Shown: positions 45,801 through 61,349, counted from the first letter of the stretch. The stretch is 64,000 nucleotides of DNA from Girardinichthys multiradiatus (GCF_021462225.1 NC_061797.1:42116147-42180146), one strand, 5' to 3'. The notes: a model not told the origin generated them from the letters alone. Translations and numbers: made by a program.

Positions 45801-47650
45801 AGACATTTTCAAATCTCACTGTTAAGAGAACTGCAGCATAGAGTGGCATCTTGAGGTGACCAAGCCTTGACAACAACCAGTAGATGCTATCTGCATGCCA
45901 GCTGGAAGATTCAGTTCTATGCCAGGAAAACAAACTACATGCTTAACGCTGATGTGGCTTTAAGTTGAACTTTGTTTTAAGCAGACTAGCTGTTCAGAAA
46001 GACTGCAGCTGGGTCTGCAAACAAATGATGATTCATGTTTTAAAGTTTATACTCTCAATTTGAAGCACTTTTTACCATCGAATTGTGCTATATAAATAAA
46101 TGTACGTTTACTTACTTACGCTGTTAGGTACGGTGGAGAATCTGTGATGCTTAGGGCCTGTTTCTCCTCCTAGGGGCCCTGGGAACCTTGTTAGATTGCA
46201 CAGTATCAGGAACTCTTTGAAATACAAATAAAGGTTAAATAAAACTTTTCCTCTGTCATTCTTTAAATTAAACATCTTCCACTTCTCCTTTCCTGCAGAT
46301 TTCCAGATTGTGCGCGGAGGAGGCCGCTGCTCAGGAGCAAACGGGTCAGGTGGAGGAGTGTCTGAAAGGCAACCTCCTGAAAATCAAACTGGAAGCCTGT
46401 AAAAAGGTGAACCACTTCAACAAAATCTCTTGAGTTAGCATTCTTTCTAGGACCAGGATGCAGTGAAACTCGGCTCTTCTTGTGTTTTGATTCACAGGAA
46501 GTGCTGAATATGCTGAAGGAGAGTAAAGCGGACATATTTGTGGACCCAGTGCTCCACACGGCCTGCGCTCTGGACCTCAAACACCACTGTGCTGCTATCA
46601 CACCTGGCAGGGGGCGACGTGGGTGATTTTTGCGCAATGTTCTCCATCTTTATGCAGCATGCAACTGAAATAGAAAAGCATGTTTATCAACTTGTGATTG
46701 CTGCAGAGATGTCATGTCTGATGGAGGCGCTGCAGGATAAGAGGATCCGTCTGCAGCCGGAGTGCAAGAAAAGACTTCAAGATCGCATAGACATGTGGGG
46801 CTACGCAGCAAAGGTAACTCCCTCATAGGAGAATAGCAAGAAGAAAGCCATAGGAAGCCATGAAGGAGACCCAGCAAACATGAGGAAGAAGGTGCTCTGG
46901 TCAGAAGAGACCAAAACTAAACTTTCTGGCTTAAAAGGGAAACCGTGTGGCGAGGAAAGCTAACACTGCACATCACCTAGAAACTGGTTGCAGCATCATG
47001 CTATATGAATGATTGTCTTCAGCAGGGGCAGGGAAGCTGTACAGAGCTGATGGGAAGATGCATGAAGTTAAATTTAGACAATCCTGGGAAAACACCTGTT
47101 AGAGGCTTATAAGACTTGAGACTGGGGTAGAGGTTCACCTTTTAAAAGGCCACAACCCTGAACATACAACTAGAGGTACAGTAGAATGTTTTAGAATAAA
47201 GTATGTTCATGTGTTAGAATGGCCCAGTCAAAGTAAAGACCTAAATCCAATGAAGAATCTGTGGCAAGATTTTAAAACCAAAAGGATCTCCAATCCAGCC
47301 TGATGTTCTACCAAAGAACAGCTGGAAGTTTCAGTCATCAGATCTGTAGGTGGTTTACAAAAAATCCCAGCCAGTTGTGGCTGCAATGTGGAAAAAGTCA
47401 AGAGCTATGAATACAGTATGTGTTGATGTAGAAAAACCTTCTGAAGCTTAAAATGGACTATTTTCCTGTCTGTGCCCTGTAGGTGGCGCCAGCCGAGGGC
47501 TTCTCAGACCTTGCCGTACAAGTGATGATATCGCCCTCCAAGAACTACATCCTGGTTATGATCGCACTGAGCGTGTGCGTCCTGTTCCTGGTGGGGCTGC
47601 TCTGCGGTCGGATCACGAAGCGAGTGACGAGGGACATGAAGGACCGGTAG
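27596..47650 (+). CDS. glg1: Golgi glycoprotein 1 (ESL-1, cysteine-rich FGF receptor)
   Basis: GLG1 is a type I Golgi membrane glycoprotein that binds FGFs, E-selectin and TGF-beta precursors. The 26 plus-strand coding exons are 27596-27898, 33439-33468, 34189-34275, 34371-34586, 34823-35026, 35177-35248, 35343-35529, 36467-36684, 36774-36895, 37521-37622, 37864-38017, 40970-41107, 41189-41275, 41372-41434, 41524-41637, 41879-41967, 42793-42910, 44206-44298, 44383-44520, 44918-45041, 45107-45249, 45359-45460, 46299-46406, 46498-46618, 46707-46813 and 47483-47650. All borders are GT/AG with matching phases; the total is 3408 bases, 1135 aa (human about 1179). Residues 1-27 form a signal peptide, the lumenal part is cysteine-rich GLG1 repeats with spaced cysteines, residues about 1101-1121 form one membrane helix, and a 14-residue basic tail ends [11 protein letters not shown]-glycosylation sites include LNLTTD, GNIS, WNETSE and GNLTE. 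The gene looks intact. Confidence 0.97.
28269..28299. repeat. Head-to-head telomere-like palindrome in glg1 intron 1
   Basis: The sequence reads GGGTTAGGGTTAGGGG directly followed by TAACCCTAACCCTAA, that is, two TTAGGG units facing two CCCTAA units. It is only about 31 bases long and can form a hairpin. Confidence 0.85.
28736..29900 (+). mobile_element. LINE reverse-transcriptase relic (L2-like) in glg1 intron 1
   Basis: Broken frames keep recognisable pieces in the right order: KTALVKVF, then [14 protein letters not shown] near 28860, then [20 protein letters not shown] and SLHWLPA near 29530-29610. The order and spacing match the reverse transcriptase and C-terminal region at 17-1360. Several frameshifts and stops make it inactive. 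Confidence 0.85.
29901..30959. other. glg1 intron 1 sequence, nothing specific seen
   Basis: AT-rich intronic DNA. No exon-like segment or assigned repeat was identified. Confidence 0.4.
30960..31660 (-). mobile_element. Tc1-like relic (family B) in glg1 intron 1
   Basis: It opens with a terminal-repeat-like block (TGTACACCCTCATTCAATTC) and then has reverse-oriented blocks of a second fish Tc1-like family: GGAGTTCATG, AACAAGCAAGCCCAAATCAT, CTTGATGATTGGTATGAGG, CAAGCATCTCTGCTTTGGTC and TCTTTTTCTAATTGTAGTGT. It has no frame. Confidence 0.65.
31661..32929. other. glg1 intron 1 sequence, nothing specific seen
   Basis: No exon or recognisable mobile element was identified. Short frames at 32155-32415 and 32686-32919 have no family features. 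Confidence 0.35.
32930..33260 (-). mobile_element. Probable Tc1-like fragment
   Basis: The main support is the block CCACAGCATGACACTCCCAC followed by CACCGTGTTTCC, matching the transposase-derived block in the other relics. The rest is too diverged to place. Confidence 0.4.
35630..36300 (-). mobile_element. Internally deleted Tc1-like relic (family A) in glg1 intron 7
   Basis: In reverse orientation it shows both ends and an internal part: ACTGCAATTACTCCAGCAGG, TTTGACTGGGCCATTCTAAC, TGTTCAGGGTCGTTGTCCTG, CCCACAGCACGATGCTGCCA and the terminal block AATGTGACAAAATGTGG near 36245. About half of the full-length element is missing between the transposase block and the end. Confidence 0.75.
37010..37390 (-). 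mobile_element. Tc1-like relic (family B) in glg1 intron 9
   Basis: Reverse-oriented blocks include CCAAACAGCCATGCATC, TGTCATGAAGTTTAACATTA, GAAGCCTGTAGTCTGAGATG, TCCTGGGAAGATTAGCAACT and GGGAATGGCCATAAAACCCT. It has no frame. Confidence 0.65.
38144..38161 (+). CDS. glg1: Candidate 18-nt in-frame microexon of glg1
   Basis: The sequence GTAAACCCAGATGAGCAG is preceded by AATTTAACAG and followed by GTAAGACC, so it has an acceptor and a strong donor. Its length is six codons (VNPDEQ) and the neighbouring introns are phase 0, so it can be inserted between exons 11 and 12 without changing frame. It would sit between EEQGRR and LSRDC. It is not needed for the full-length protein. Whether it is spliced in is unknown. 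Confidence 0.5.
38162..40639. other. glg1 intron 11, possible unassigned repeat at 38400-39300
   Basis: The part 38400-39300 has a composition unlike its flanks (CpG-containing, with motifs such as GAGCGCGCTGTGTGC) and may be an old DNA transposon, but I cannot place it in a family. The rest is AT-rich with nothing identified. Confidence 0.3.
40640..40900 (+). mobile_element. Tc1-like relic (family B), internally deleted
   Basis: Forward-oriented transposase-derived DNA is seen: GTTGCTGCCCATCGGTCTGG, AGGGTTAGAAGGACATTCC, AGAATATTCACAAGTGGAAA, then after a deletion CAAGCATGGTGGTGGAGG, the glycine-rich block of the transposase. The frame 40733-41164 fuses this relic to glg1 exon 12 by chance. 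Confidence 0.65.
41008..41024 (+). promoter_or_regulatory. CTCF-like motif inside glg1 coding exon 12
   Basis: CCACCAGAGGGCGCTAG matches the CTCF core almost exactly. It encodes part of the conserved segment LHQRALD. Binding is not shown by sequence alone. Confidence 0.45.
42119..42440 (-). mobile_element. RTE-type (Rex3/Expander-like) LINE 3' end in glg1 intron 16
   Basis: Read on the minus strand, the segment ends with GGATGGATGA, a GATG-type tail. It contains the widespread fish block that on the plus strand reads GGGCGAGAGGCGGGGTACAC, then CAGGTCGCCAGTCCATCACA. A second, shorter copy is at 51713-51835. Naming the clade rests on the tail type and on memory. Confidence 0.6.
42911..44205. 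other. glg1 intron 17, nothing firm
   Basis: Several stretches look like old interspersed repeat, but none can be assigned. No exon-like segment was found between the good splice sites at 42910 and 44206. Confidence 0.3.
44705..44810. mobile_element. Tc1-like terminal fragment (family A)
   Basis: The run TTGATCACATTACAACCATA followed by GATTTTATGTGGAAGGCCAA matches the terminal repeat of the family A relics (compare 36240-36190 in reverse). No internal part is attached. Confidence 0.5.
45461..46298. other. glg1 intron 22, nothing firm
   Basis: Possible old transposon DNA around 45560-45720, but no block is clear enough to name. No exon seen. Confidence 0.3.
46870..47420 (+). mobile_element. 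Tc1-like relic (family A) in last glg1 intron
   Basis: Forward-oriented blocks are present: GGTCAGAAGAGACCAAAACT, CTGCACATCACC, GGTTGCAGCATCATGCTATA, GAATGGCCCAGTCAAAGTAA and AGACCTAAATCCAATGAAGA. These correspond to the transposase region and the SPDLNPIE-like block. It has no frame. Confidence 0.75.
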
Positions 47651-48820
47651 AAGTTCGAGCTTCAGAAAGAACAGACTGCTCGCCCCCTCCTCTTCTTCCT
47701 CCTCTGTCTCCCTCAGCTGCCTGGTCTGAAGTTAACAGTGCCAACACCACATCCGAACCCCCTCCTCTGTAGAAAACCAAATGCTTAAGCCTCCGTTTGG
47801 ACTTCTTTGAACTCTGAGTCCGGATCGTTCGAGACAATGCCGTTCAGTATATTTAAACTTCTAGATGAACGCTGTTGCTGTGACCAAGGACTGCTGCTTC
47901 TGGACTGTTTTCTGATAATTCAGTCCTGATGATTTATTTTGGTATATTTCTTGCAAACCTTTCTTTGACAGCTGCTGCATTATTTGCAAACGAAAAAGTT
48001 TTGAGGCAAATTAGCTGTTAAACTCTGAGGTGATCCTATTTGTTTTGAAGGACATCTCATAAGTCATGAAGCTCCATAGATATGACCTATTTGTATCAGT
48101 GACTCCGAGCCGGCCTTCATGAACAACAAGACTCTGTTTGATTTAATATAAACACTAATTTCATTGCACTTTTTTACTTTAATGTCTAATTTATTGTTGA
48201 TGAACTGATTTGCAGATGATGCACTTTGTTTTGAGCGTGTGGGAATGTTTCTTCTGCTGATCCGGAAGAACAAAAACTCTGAAAGGAGAAATTTCCTAAT
48301 AGGAGTGGAATATCAGAAGTGAACCAAAAACTAGATTGAAGTTTTTAGATTTTCACCATAAAACTAAATATTTTAACCCCTCAATGAGCTCCTAATTGAT
48401 CCTTTTAAGTGATAGAAACAGCCTGGATCTGATCAAGGCAATGAAAATGTAAAAACATGACCTAAGTAAATGTTTAATTTGCTTGAATCTAAATACTTGT
48501 AGCTAATATTGGCTTTTTTTTTTGCATTAATTTCTCTGAGGGATTAAGTGAATGTGTAGCACGTGGGCTGGTCTTTATTCCCAGAGGAATTTCCCTGAAA
48601 TAGGAAAGCTGGTTGAATATCATCCAGGTGGACGCGAATTCTCCGTCGTTTGATAAAGAGTTTTGTCTTTTATTCTCTGCTTGTACAGTTAAACGGTGTG
48701 CAGCTTTTTTTAAATATGCCATGTAATATGGAGAACAGATTTATTATTGTGATGTCTGATTTTGCTGTACAGATTCAAGTTGTCAGTTTAATAAAAGATG
48801 TCTGCAGTTTTCAGATATTT
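47651..48820 (+). other. glg1 3' UTR
   Basis: It follows the TAG at 47648-47650. The clearest polyadenylation signal is AATAAA at 48790-48795, giving a UTR of about 1.15 kb. The short frames on either strand here have no family features. Confidence 0.6.
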
Positions 48821-49025
48821 GCCTCAGCCAGATTTATTTTCAGTAATTTAGTTCCTCTGTTCAAAAGTCTATTTTCTAGAATGAATTCACCGAAACAAGA
48901 TGTTTCTTTGTTGGAGGCCATTCTTAATTGCAGGCGAACCCCACGGCTCTATTTAAGGCCCCATCCTCTTTGTGTTCTAGGTTTCCCTTTGGGATCTGAT
49001 TGGTTTATTTGACAGGGACCATGTA

Positions 49026-50635
49026 CAGGTCCTTCTCAAAATATTAGCATATTGTGATAAAGTTCATTATTTTCCATAATGTCATGATGAAAATTTAACA
49101 TTCATATATTTTAGATTCATTGCACACTAACTGAAATATTTCAGGTCTTTTATTGTCTTAATACGGATGATTTTGGCATACAGCTCATGAAAACCCAAAA
49201 TTCCTATCTCACAAAATTAGCATATCATTAAAAGGGTCTCTAAACGAGCTATGAACCTAATCATCTGAATCAACGAGTTAACTCTAAACACCTGCAAAAG
49301 ATTCCTGAGGCCTTTAAAACTCCCAGCCTGGTTCATCACTCAAAACCCCAATCATGGGTAAGACTGCCGACCTGACTGCTGTCCAGAAGGCCACTATTGA
49401 CACCCTCAAGCAAGAGGGTAAGACACAGAAAGAAATTTCTGAACGAATAAGCTGTTCCCAGAGTGCTGTATCAAGGCACCTCAGTGAGAAGTCTGTGGGA
49501 AGGAAAAAGTGTGGCAGAAAACGCTGCACAACGAGAAGAGGTGACCGGACCCTGAGGAAGATTGTGGAGAAGGGCCGATTCCAGACCTTGGGGGACCTGC
49601 GGAAGCAGTGGACTGAGTCTGGAGTAGAAACATCCAGAGCCACCGTGCACAGGCGTGTGCAGGAAATGGGCTACAGGTGCCGCATTCCCCAGGTCAAGCC
49701 ACTTTTGAACCAGAAACAGCGGCAGAAGCGCCTGACCTGGGCTACAGAGAAGCAGCACTGGACTGTTGCTCAGTGGTCCAAAGTACTTTTTTAAGATGAA
49801 AGCAAATTCTGCATGTCATTCAGAAATCAAGGTGCCAGAGTCTGGAGGAAGACTGGGGAGAAGGAAATGCCAAAATGCCAGAAGTCCAGTGTCAAGTACC
49901 CACAGTCAGTGATGGTCTGGGGTGCCATGTCAGCTGCTGGTGTTGGTCCACTGTGTTTTATCAAGGGCAGGGTCAATGCAGCTAGCTATCAGGAGATTTT
50001 GGAGCACTTCATGCTTCCATCTGCTGAAAAGCTTTATGGAGATGAAGATTTCATTTTTCAGCACGACCTGGCACCTGCTCACAGTGCCAAAACCACTGGT
50101 AAATGGTTTACTGACCATGGTATCACTGTGCTCAATTGGCCTGCCAACTCTCCTGACCTGAACCCCATAGAGATTCTGTGGGATATTGTGAAGAGAACGT
50201 TGAGAGACTCAAGACCCAACACTCTGGATGAGCTAAAGGCCGCTATCGAAGCATCCTGGGCCTCCATAAGACCTCAGCAGTGCCACAGGCTGATTGCCTC
50301 CATGCCACGCCGCATTGAAGCAGTCATTTCTGCAAAAGGATTCCCGACCAAGTATTGAGTGCATAACTGTACATGATTATTTGAAGGTTGATGTTTTTTG
50401 TAATAAAAACACTTTTCTTTTATTGGTCGGATGAAATATGCTAATTTTGTGAGATAGGAATTTTGGGTTTTCATGAGCTGTATGCCAAAATCATCCGTAT
50501 TAAGACAATAAAAGACCTGAAATATTTCAGTTAGTGTGCAATGAATCTAAAATATATGAATGTTAAATTTTCATCATGACATTATGGAAAATAATGAACT
50601 TTATCACAATATGCTAATATTTTGAGAAGGACCTG
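49026..50635 (+). mobile_element. Young, nearly intact Tc1-like transposon
   Basis: The element is 1,610 bp with TA duplications at 49024-49025 and 50636-50637. Its terminal inverted repeats (49026-49225 and 50436-50635) are 200 bp each, and I found no mismatch between them. The transposase runs from 49354 to 50358, 334 codons, with one in-frame TAA at 49792-49794. The N-terminal part has a helix-turn-helix (KTQKEISERISCSQSAVSRH) and a basic GRKKCGRKR segment. The catalytic triad is present: Asp in DESKF just after the stop, Asp in FQHDLAPAH, and Glu in SPDLNPIEILW. This copy cannot make full-length transposase unless the stop is read through, but its ends should still be recognised. Confidence 0.95.
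49354..50358 (+). pseudogene. Tc1-like transposase with a single premature stop
   Basis: The family enzyme cuts and pastes DNA at TA sites using a DDE active site. The frame begins MGKTADLTAVQKATIDTLKQ and ends at TGA 50356-50358. The only defect seen is the TAA at 49792-49794, two codons after the conserved KVLF block and one codon before the first catalytic Asp, so any truncated product would have the DNA-binding half but no active site. Length and motif order otherwise match an intact Tc1 transposase of about 340 residues. Confidence 0.93.
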
Positions 50636-50739
50636 TATATACGTTAGGGTCTGGTCTTCATCAGGTCTTAAAATTTAAATCTAACCTCAGATTCCAAACT
50701 GAAAAAACAAAAATAAAGTCTGAATAGAAAAAGGTGTCG

Positions 50740-51640
50740 TTCACATTGTGGCGAGAACATTTTGGCCAACTCTTATTTGCATCATTGGTTCAGTTCTTTG
50801 AGGTTAGCAGACGTTCATTTTTTTAAAGGCCCACCCAACAAATTCAGCCAAGTCAATGCCTGGACTTTGACTAGGCCATTGCAACACGTTGATTCTATTA
50901 TTCATTATGCTGTAGATCTCCTGCTGAGTTTTATGTCATTGTCCTGTTGATGACCCAGTTTGTGACAGGCTTCAGCTGTCAGACAGATGGCCTCTAGCAT
51001 ACTTTGGTATACAGTGGAGATGATTGTTGACCAACTGACAGAGTGTCAAACAAACCAAAGATCATTGGCCCTTCACCACCGTGCCTGTCTGATGGTATGA
51101 GGTGTTTTGGCTGCCATGTTGTGACTGATTTCCTTCAAACATGGCTAGTGAATTATGGCCAAACACCTCTCTTGTCTCATCCATCCAAAGAACATTGTTC
51201 TGGAAGTCTTGTGGTTTATTCAGATAGTGTACTGCCATATTTTTCACTAGGGAGAAGCTTTATTTTATAACTTTTAAAAAGCCATGCTTTCTCCAAGTGT
51301 CCATTTATGGACTTGAAAATTCCCCATTGAGGCTTGTAGAGCCTGAGAGGGAGCTCTCGAGGGTTTTCAGTAAATAATCGGAGGACTGCATTGGCTGACC
51401 TTGGGGTAAATCTGATGGCACACTCCCAGTCCTGGGGAGATTGGCAGACTTCAAATAGTTTAGACATTGCATGTTAACCCCTTCCAGAATGATGGGACAC
51501 AACCTTTGCTTCTCTAAGTTCAGTGCTGATGTCTTTCAAACTTAGCATTTTGGTAACACACCTGTATGCTCCACAGCAGCAACTGTCTATAAACTCCTGC
51601 CCTTACAGGCAAGGTGATGCTTCGACCTTTTTTCTGTCCT
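50740..51640 (-). mobile_element. Tc1-like relic (family B) downstream of glg1
   Basis: Reverse-oriented blocks are GCCCACCCAACAAATTCAGC, GACTTTGACTAGGCCATTGC, TTTGGTATACAGTGGAGATG, CTTCACCACCGTGCCTGTCT, AGAACATTGTTCTGGAAGTC and ACACACCTGTATGCTCCACA. It is the longest family B relic in the window and encodes nothing. Confidence 0.75.
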
Positions 51641-51712
51641 GACTTAAACTCTTGAAAGTACAAGAGTGCACATTTTCTCTGCAGGAATCCCACAAGACCA
51701 GATCAGAAATGT

Positions 51713-51835
51713 CAGTCAGTCAGTCATTTTCTACCGCTTATTCCATAGTGGGTCACGGGGGAGCTGGTTCCCATCTCCAGCAGTCTATGGGCGAGAGGCG
51801 GGGTACACCCTGGACAGGTCGCCAGTCCATCACAG
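51713..51835 (-). mobile_element. Short RTE-type LINE end with perfect target duplication
   Basis: The insert is 123 bp and is flanked by identical 14-base copies of CAGATCAGAAATGT (51699-51712 and 51836-51849). On the minus strand it ends in GACTGACTGACTG and shares the GGCGAGAGGCGGGGTACACC block (plus strand) with 42119-42440. It is a heavily 5'-truncated retrotransposon insertion. Confidence 0.8.
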
Positions 51836-51924
51836 CAGATCAGAAATGTGTATGCTCTTATTTGCAAAATAAATTGTTTAAAAGCAATCTATACAACTGG
51901 ACGGGAAAGCCCTTGCCTTTTTCT

Positions 51925-51940
51925 CCACCAGGGGGCACTA
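51925..51940 (+). promoter_or_regulatory. CTCF-like motif between glg1 and pacsin3
   Basis: CCACCAGGGGGCACTA is very close to the CTCF core. It lies between the convergent glg1 and pacsin3 genes, next to old transposon DNA. Confidence 0.45.
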
Positions 51941-51969
51941 TGAGAATGACATCTAATTAAACGACACAT

Positions 51970-52619
51970 GCCAGCTCATCACAAAGGCCTGTAGGACATG
52001 AGACGCATGAGCATAAGAACTAACATTACCCCAGCAAGTCCAGTCAGTGAATGACTTGTCAGTGTATTATTACTCAGTGACTCCTTACTAATTAAAAGCT
52101 ACTGAAACTATGGAATTAGACACAGTAAGGTCAGCCATTAAAGTCTGCTTGTGACTCGCCTGCCCCTTTTCAACTCTAATCTTTTCATGCAAAGCAAAAC
52201 TGCAATAGCTTTAGTATGAAAAATGTCTTTAATTTTTATCATAGGCACTCTTCAACTGTGAGTGACAGAATCTAAAACAAAAGTCCAGAAAATCACATTG
52301 TGATTTTTAAATACTTAAATTTGCATTTTATTGCATGACAGAAGTATTTGAACACCTAACAGTTGAAGAGTACCTGTGATAAAAATTAAAGACTTCTACA
52401 TGCTTTGCAGGTGGGAAAACCTGCAAATTCAGCAGTGTATCAAATACTTGTTCCCCCCACTGTAAGTTGCTATTTGAATGGACTAACGTCCTTTAATGCC
52501 CACACCAACTGTGTTTCTTTAGTTGCTAAAACGCTAAAGCTCATGGAGTTGTATGGACTTGACAGGAAAATGAAAGTTATTTGTAATAATTATACGATCT
52601 CAATGTTTTTCTAAAATTG
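51970..52619. other. Intergenic DNA, possible small repeat
   Basis: The phrases TCTTTAATTTTTATCATAGG (52228) and its inverse near 52380 form a partial inverted repeat around a 150-base core, which suggests a small non-autonomous element. Nothing else was identified. Confidence 0.4.
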
Positions 52620-53030
52620 TGCAGCCCTACCCAACCTTGCTTGAAACAACTTCCTACCTGACCGGTCTGCTTTTTTTCTTGGTCTTCATGATGTTTGTTT
52701 ATTAATGTTCTTCAACAAACCTCTGAGGCCTTCACAGGACAGCTGGATTAATACTGGGATTAGATTACAGACACCTGGACACCAATTTACTAATTAGGTA
52801 ACTTCTGAGGAAATTGGTTCCACTGGATTTGATTTAGGGGTATCAGGCTAAAAGGGCTCAATACAAATCATTTTTATTTGTAAAAACCATCTCAAAATCC
52901 TGAATTTTCTTCCACTTCAAAATTAGATGTTCCTTGGTCACATAAAATCCTGTTTAAATGCCTTAAAGTTGTGACAAACTATGGAAAAGTGAAAGGGGTG
53001 TGAATATTTTTGCCAGGCCTTGCATATTCA
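52620..53030 (-). mobile_element. Tc1-like relic (family A), terminal part
   Basis: Reverse-oriented blocks include AACAAACCTCTGAGGCCTTC, ACAGGACAGCTGGATTAAT, TTTACTAATTAGGTAACTTC, TTGGTTCCACTGGATTTGAT and the terminal GTGAATATTTTTGCCAGGCC. Only the half nearest this end is left. Confidence 0.75.
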
Positions 53031-53234
53031 TTTCACATTGTTTTCAGAACTTCAAATACATGTTTATTTTGTGGGAAAAAAAACAAACAAAAAAAACAAA
53101 CCTGTGGCAAAAATAACCACCATAAACAAGTATTTGTCAAACATTTTTGCAACATTTTAATCAGCAGAAGTCTGTTAAATACTCCCTGTAATAATGACAG
53201 AAGAACGGAGTCAGAAAGGTGTTCAACTGCAGCA

Positions 53235-55494
53235 AGCTGTTTATTTCTCCCAATTACCCTACTGTACATGCTACACTTAAGGAAATGCTTCAGGAGCGTG
53301 CAGTAGCCTTAAGGTTTTAAATCTCTTATTAGTATTTAAACATGTATGCAGATTAGCCGTAGACATGCTTGTATCAGCAGGACAGAGGACGCTTCCCTCA
53401 AAAACAAACCACAACTTAAACATGAAGCAAACCAAATACAGAGAAAATTATAGCAACAAAATTTTGCAAAAAAAAAAAAAAAAATCTATGCTTCTTTAAT
53501 GTGACTGAGGTCAAATTGTTGTGTTCACAGCCTAACAGACTTTAAAAAGAAACGTCTCTCACCGGTCACAATTACCCCAGGAGGAAGAATCAAAAGGAAA
53601 AAGACTGACGCTGTAAAAACTCGAATGTTTAAAAAAAATTATAAGAAATAACGATTTAAACTGTCCATATTCAGAAGTTAATTAAAACAAACGGCTAATG
53701 TTTTACTTTTAAAAAACAAAGAAAGCGTTGCATCCAGAATAACTAGAAAAACTAACCAAAAACAAGAACAACAGAATCCAGATAGGTGCTGCCTGCAACA
53801 TCCAGTTAATGTTCAGGCATCCAAATATCGAATGCTTTCCCAGCTGCTTACTGGAAATGTTTCTTCTCTCAGTTCAACAGCAGACCAGTGGAATTACTCT
53901 GTCAATTTAAAGAAGTGAAGATCTTCATTTGGAGGATGCAATTATTCGGCCCAACAGTATAGCGGCGCTGTTCATTCAAAGAATGTAATTCTTCAGCCAA
54001 ATCATTGTGCTGCACATTTATAGAATGCAATTCTTTAGGGCAAACTGACGCCCTAAGGCGGCGCTGTTCATCCATTGGATGTAGTTCCACAGTCAAACAG
54101 AAAGGTGGCGCTGCACATTTCCTAGAATGTAGTTCCACAGTCAAACTAAAGGGCGGCGCTGTTTATTTTAATGGATGCAGTTCCACAGTCAAACAGAAAG
54201 GTGGCGCTGCACATTTCCTAGGATGTAGTTCCACAGTCAAACTAAAGGGCGGCGCTGTTTATTTTATTGGATGCAGTTCCACAGTCAAACAGAAGGATTG
54301 CGCTGCACATTCAAAACATTTTGTAGATCAGCAAAACAACAGGGCGATGCTGTTCATTTGCTGCATGATATTCTTTTTTAATCAAAAGAGCGACGCTGTG
54401 AATTTAAAGGATGTGATTACCAAGTCAAAAAGGAGGACGGCGATGCACATTTCTGGCCTATTTATCCAAGGCACCGACAGTCTGTAATTTGGCATTTCAT
54501 TTTGAAGGAATATCAATTCTTTTTTTACAATGGGGTTCTGTAAACTGGTCATCAATAATTAATATCTTACCTTCAGTAGACTTTAGTAAATCTAAAGAAA
54601 GAGTGAAGCTAACAGCTAGTCAGATCAGGGCCTGTTCCTCAGCAGATTTCAGTTAGTCTGTAGGAGTCCAATCAACATGGTCTGTTTTACTTTATTTAAA
54701 TAAGGTTTTCTCTCAATTCTCTAAACTGAAACCAACTTATTCAAGGCAGAATACAGACTGAAAGAGCCCTATTTAAAAAAAAACAACAGCAGCAGATTAT
54801 CCCTTTAAAGTTAATTCTTCAGCAACTAAAGCCAAGAGAGGAAGATCTTGAACATACAGTTACACTGATGACCACTAAGTACTAGATGCAGGGAAACTCA
54901 TAATGGCTGATTGGGGTCAGGGGTCTTTCACACAGGCATGTTTAGCAGGTGTGGAAATAGAAACATTTGCTAATTAAAGTGTCTCAAAATACCTCCAATG
55001 TCATATTGCAATAAGCAGAGAAATTGAGCATAGTTACACTGGGTTCATGCTAAGCTATGCCAAGCAGTTACAAGCCCTAGCCTTATGTGACCTGGACTGT
55101 TCGTTTCCCCAACTTGGTAGACATTATCTAAAATCTTCAGAAGACAAAATTTAAAAGAAAATTCCAGCTTTTGATGCATTACTTGCTGCTAATTGATTCT
55201 TTGTCTCCTTGTAGGGGGTTAAATAAGCATCCGTGCTTTTCCTCCCACTGTTGAATGGCTACTGGCAGATAGTGTAGTTCTGTTTTCCTCTCCTCTGTCA
55301 GATGAGTAAAACAGACTTTCTCAACAACAGGAATTATTTTTCCAACTGAAGTGTGGCTGAAATGATGATAAAGGAAGTTTCACAGCCAGTGTCCTGACAG
55401 ATATCATCAGGTCAGGAAGGAAATCTTTCACTTGTTTCCGGCAGCCTGTGTGCAGCTTTGTAATTGGATGTGTTGACCTGAGAGGGTGGAGCCA
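53235..55494 (-). other. Probable 3' UTR of pacsin3
   Basis: This lies downstream of the stop codon at 55495. Minus-strand AATAAA hexamers occur near 54696, within the minisatellite at about 54263 and 54167, and at 53245. The farthest would give a UTR of about 2.25 kb. Which is used is unknown. Confidence 0.45.
53935..54460. repeat. 48-bp minisatellite with two alternating unit types
   Basis: Four clean units of exactly 48 bases start at 54079, 54127, 54175 and 54223, with a partial unit at 54271. Degenerate units lie on both sides from about 53937 to 54455. Units share ATGTAGTTCCACAGTCAAAC and a GGCGCTG core. Type A continues AGAAAGGTGGCGCTGCACAT, type B TAAAGGGCGGCGCTGTTTAT, and they alternate A-B-A-B, so a 96-base dimer was duplicated with only about three differences. 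Because 48 is 16 codons, a 160-residue frame stays open at 54005-54487. I treat it as a repeat, not a gene. Confidence 0.92.

Positions 55495-61349
<5,855 letters not shown>

Noticed and set aside
47575..47772. A 65-residue plus-strand frame over the end of glg1
   Set aside because: It is an out-of-frame reading of the last glg1 exon and the start of its 3' UTR.
54005..54487. A 160-residue open frame with 16-residue repeats
   Set aside because: The frame stays open only because the minisatellite unit is a multiple of three. The flanking degenerate units break the pattern, and the region is probably pacsin3 3' UTR on the other strand.
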